This document shows, in pieces, positions 48,252 to 48,300 of a stretch of 48,300 nucleotides of DNA. Origin of the DNA: RGIG1681 sp045596905 (GTDB lineage Bacteria; Bacillota; Clostridia; Christensenellales; UBA1242); contig JAZODG010000027.1 of the NCBI GenBank assembly GCA_045596905.1, forward strand, positions 1-48,300, given 5' to 3'. Made by a program: the position numbers and the translations under genes. The first letter of the stretch is position 1. Every line of letters begins with the position of its first letter. The notes beneath the pieces were generated by a model. The model worked only from the letters and a program-made list of their open reading frames with translations. It was not told where the DNA came from and made no database searches.

Positions 48252-48300
48252 AATCCACCTCACTATATTATAACAAGTTTATTATATCACATAAAAAAAA
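48252..48300 (-). promoter_or_regulatory. Promoter region of the membrane protein gene, cut by window end
   Basis: Minus-strand TATAAT at 48272-48267 with a poor -35 (TTTATG, 48295-48290) at a 17-bp distance. The rest of the region lies beyond the window. Confidence 0.4.

Noticed and set aside
1..48300. CRISPR array or cas genes
   Set aside because: No regularly spaced direct repeats of 25-40 nt were seen, and the HD proteins lack Cas3 helicase or other Cas context.

Overview
The window is a 48.3 kb stretch of a low-GC Bacillota (Firmicutes, Clostridia-like) chromosome. Four things suggest this: the gene order lepA-hemW-hrcA-grpE-dnaK-dnaJ-rsmE-mtaB-rpsU and priA-def-fmt-rlmN-rpe-spoVM...rpmB-Asp23-fakA-recG, which follows the Bacillus/Clostridium layout; strong GGAGG-type ribosome sites; TTGACA/TATAAT promoters, often with a TGn extension; and a 26-codon gene matching SpoVM, which implies a spore-forming ancestry. 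The species cannot be named from this sequence.

Layout. 1-9.7 kb: translation factor LepA (5' end cut off), HemW, the CIRCE-controlled heat-shock operon hrcA-grpE-dnaK-dnaJ, then rsmE and mtaB. 9.9-15.3 kb: rpsU, a small unknown gene, helicase pcrA, ligase ligA and rpoZ. 15.3-20.9 kb: priA-def-fmt-rlmN-rpe and spoVM. 21-24.6 kb: an insertion relative to the usual synteny, holding a 511-aa unknown protein, a two-gene SufCB iron-sulfur assembly unit and rpmB in reverse. 24.7-28.9 kb: Asp23-family gene, fakA-like gene and recG. 29.0-29.45 kb: four tRNA genes (Val, Gly, Cys, Leu).

29.5-41.6 kb is accessory: an acetyltransferase, seven proteins of no recognisable family, two HD-domain proteins, a P-loop kinase, a NADAR-like protein, an XRE-AAA-CYTH fusion regulator, a histidine phosphatase, and a dapA-ddh lysine/DAP operon with different codon use. 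41.6-48.3 kb: two related small membrane proteins, a short AlaRS, an archaeal-type ProRS, a Xer-like recombinase, a protein resembling the isolated tRNA-binding arm of SerRS, and a single-pass membrane protein.

The strongest unusual signals are: (i) at least four genes (rsmE, recG, xer, SerRS-arm gene) whose start codon lies exactly 6 nt after a good -10 box with no Shine-Dalgarno site, i.e. probable leaderless mRNAs in a genome otherwise rich in SD sites; (ii) the tiny spoVM gene; (iii) the stand-alone SerRS-arm-like protein; (iv) the XRE-AAA-CYTH regulator facing a kinase-HD-NADAR operon, a candidate nucleotide or ADP-ribose-related system. All functions are read from the sequence and remembered family motifs; no database search was run.
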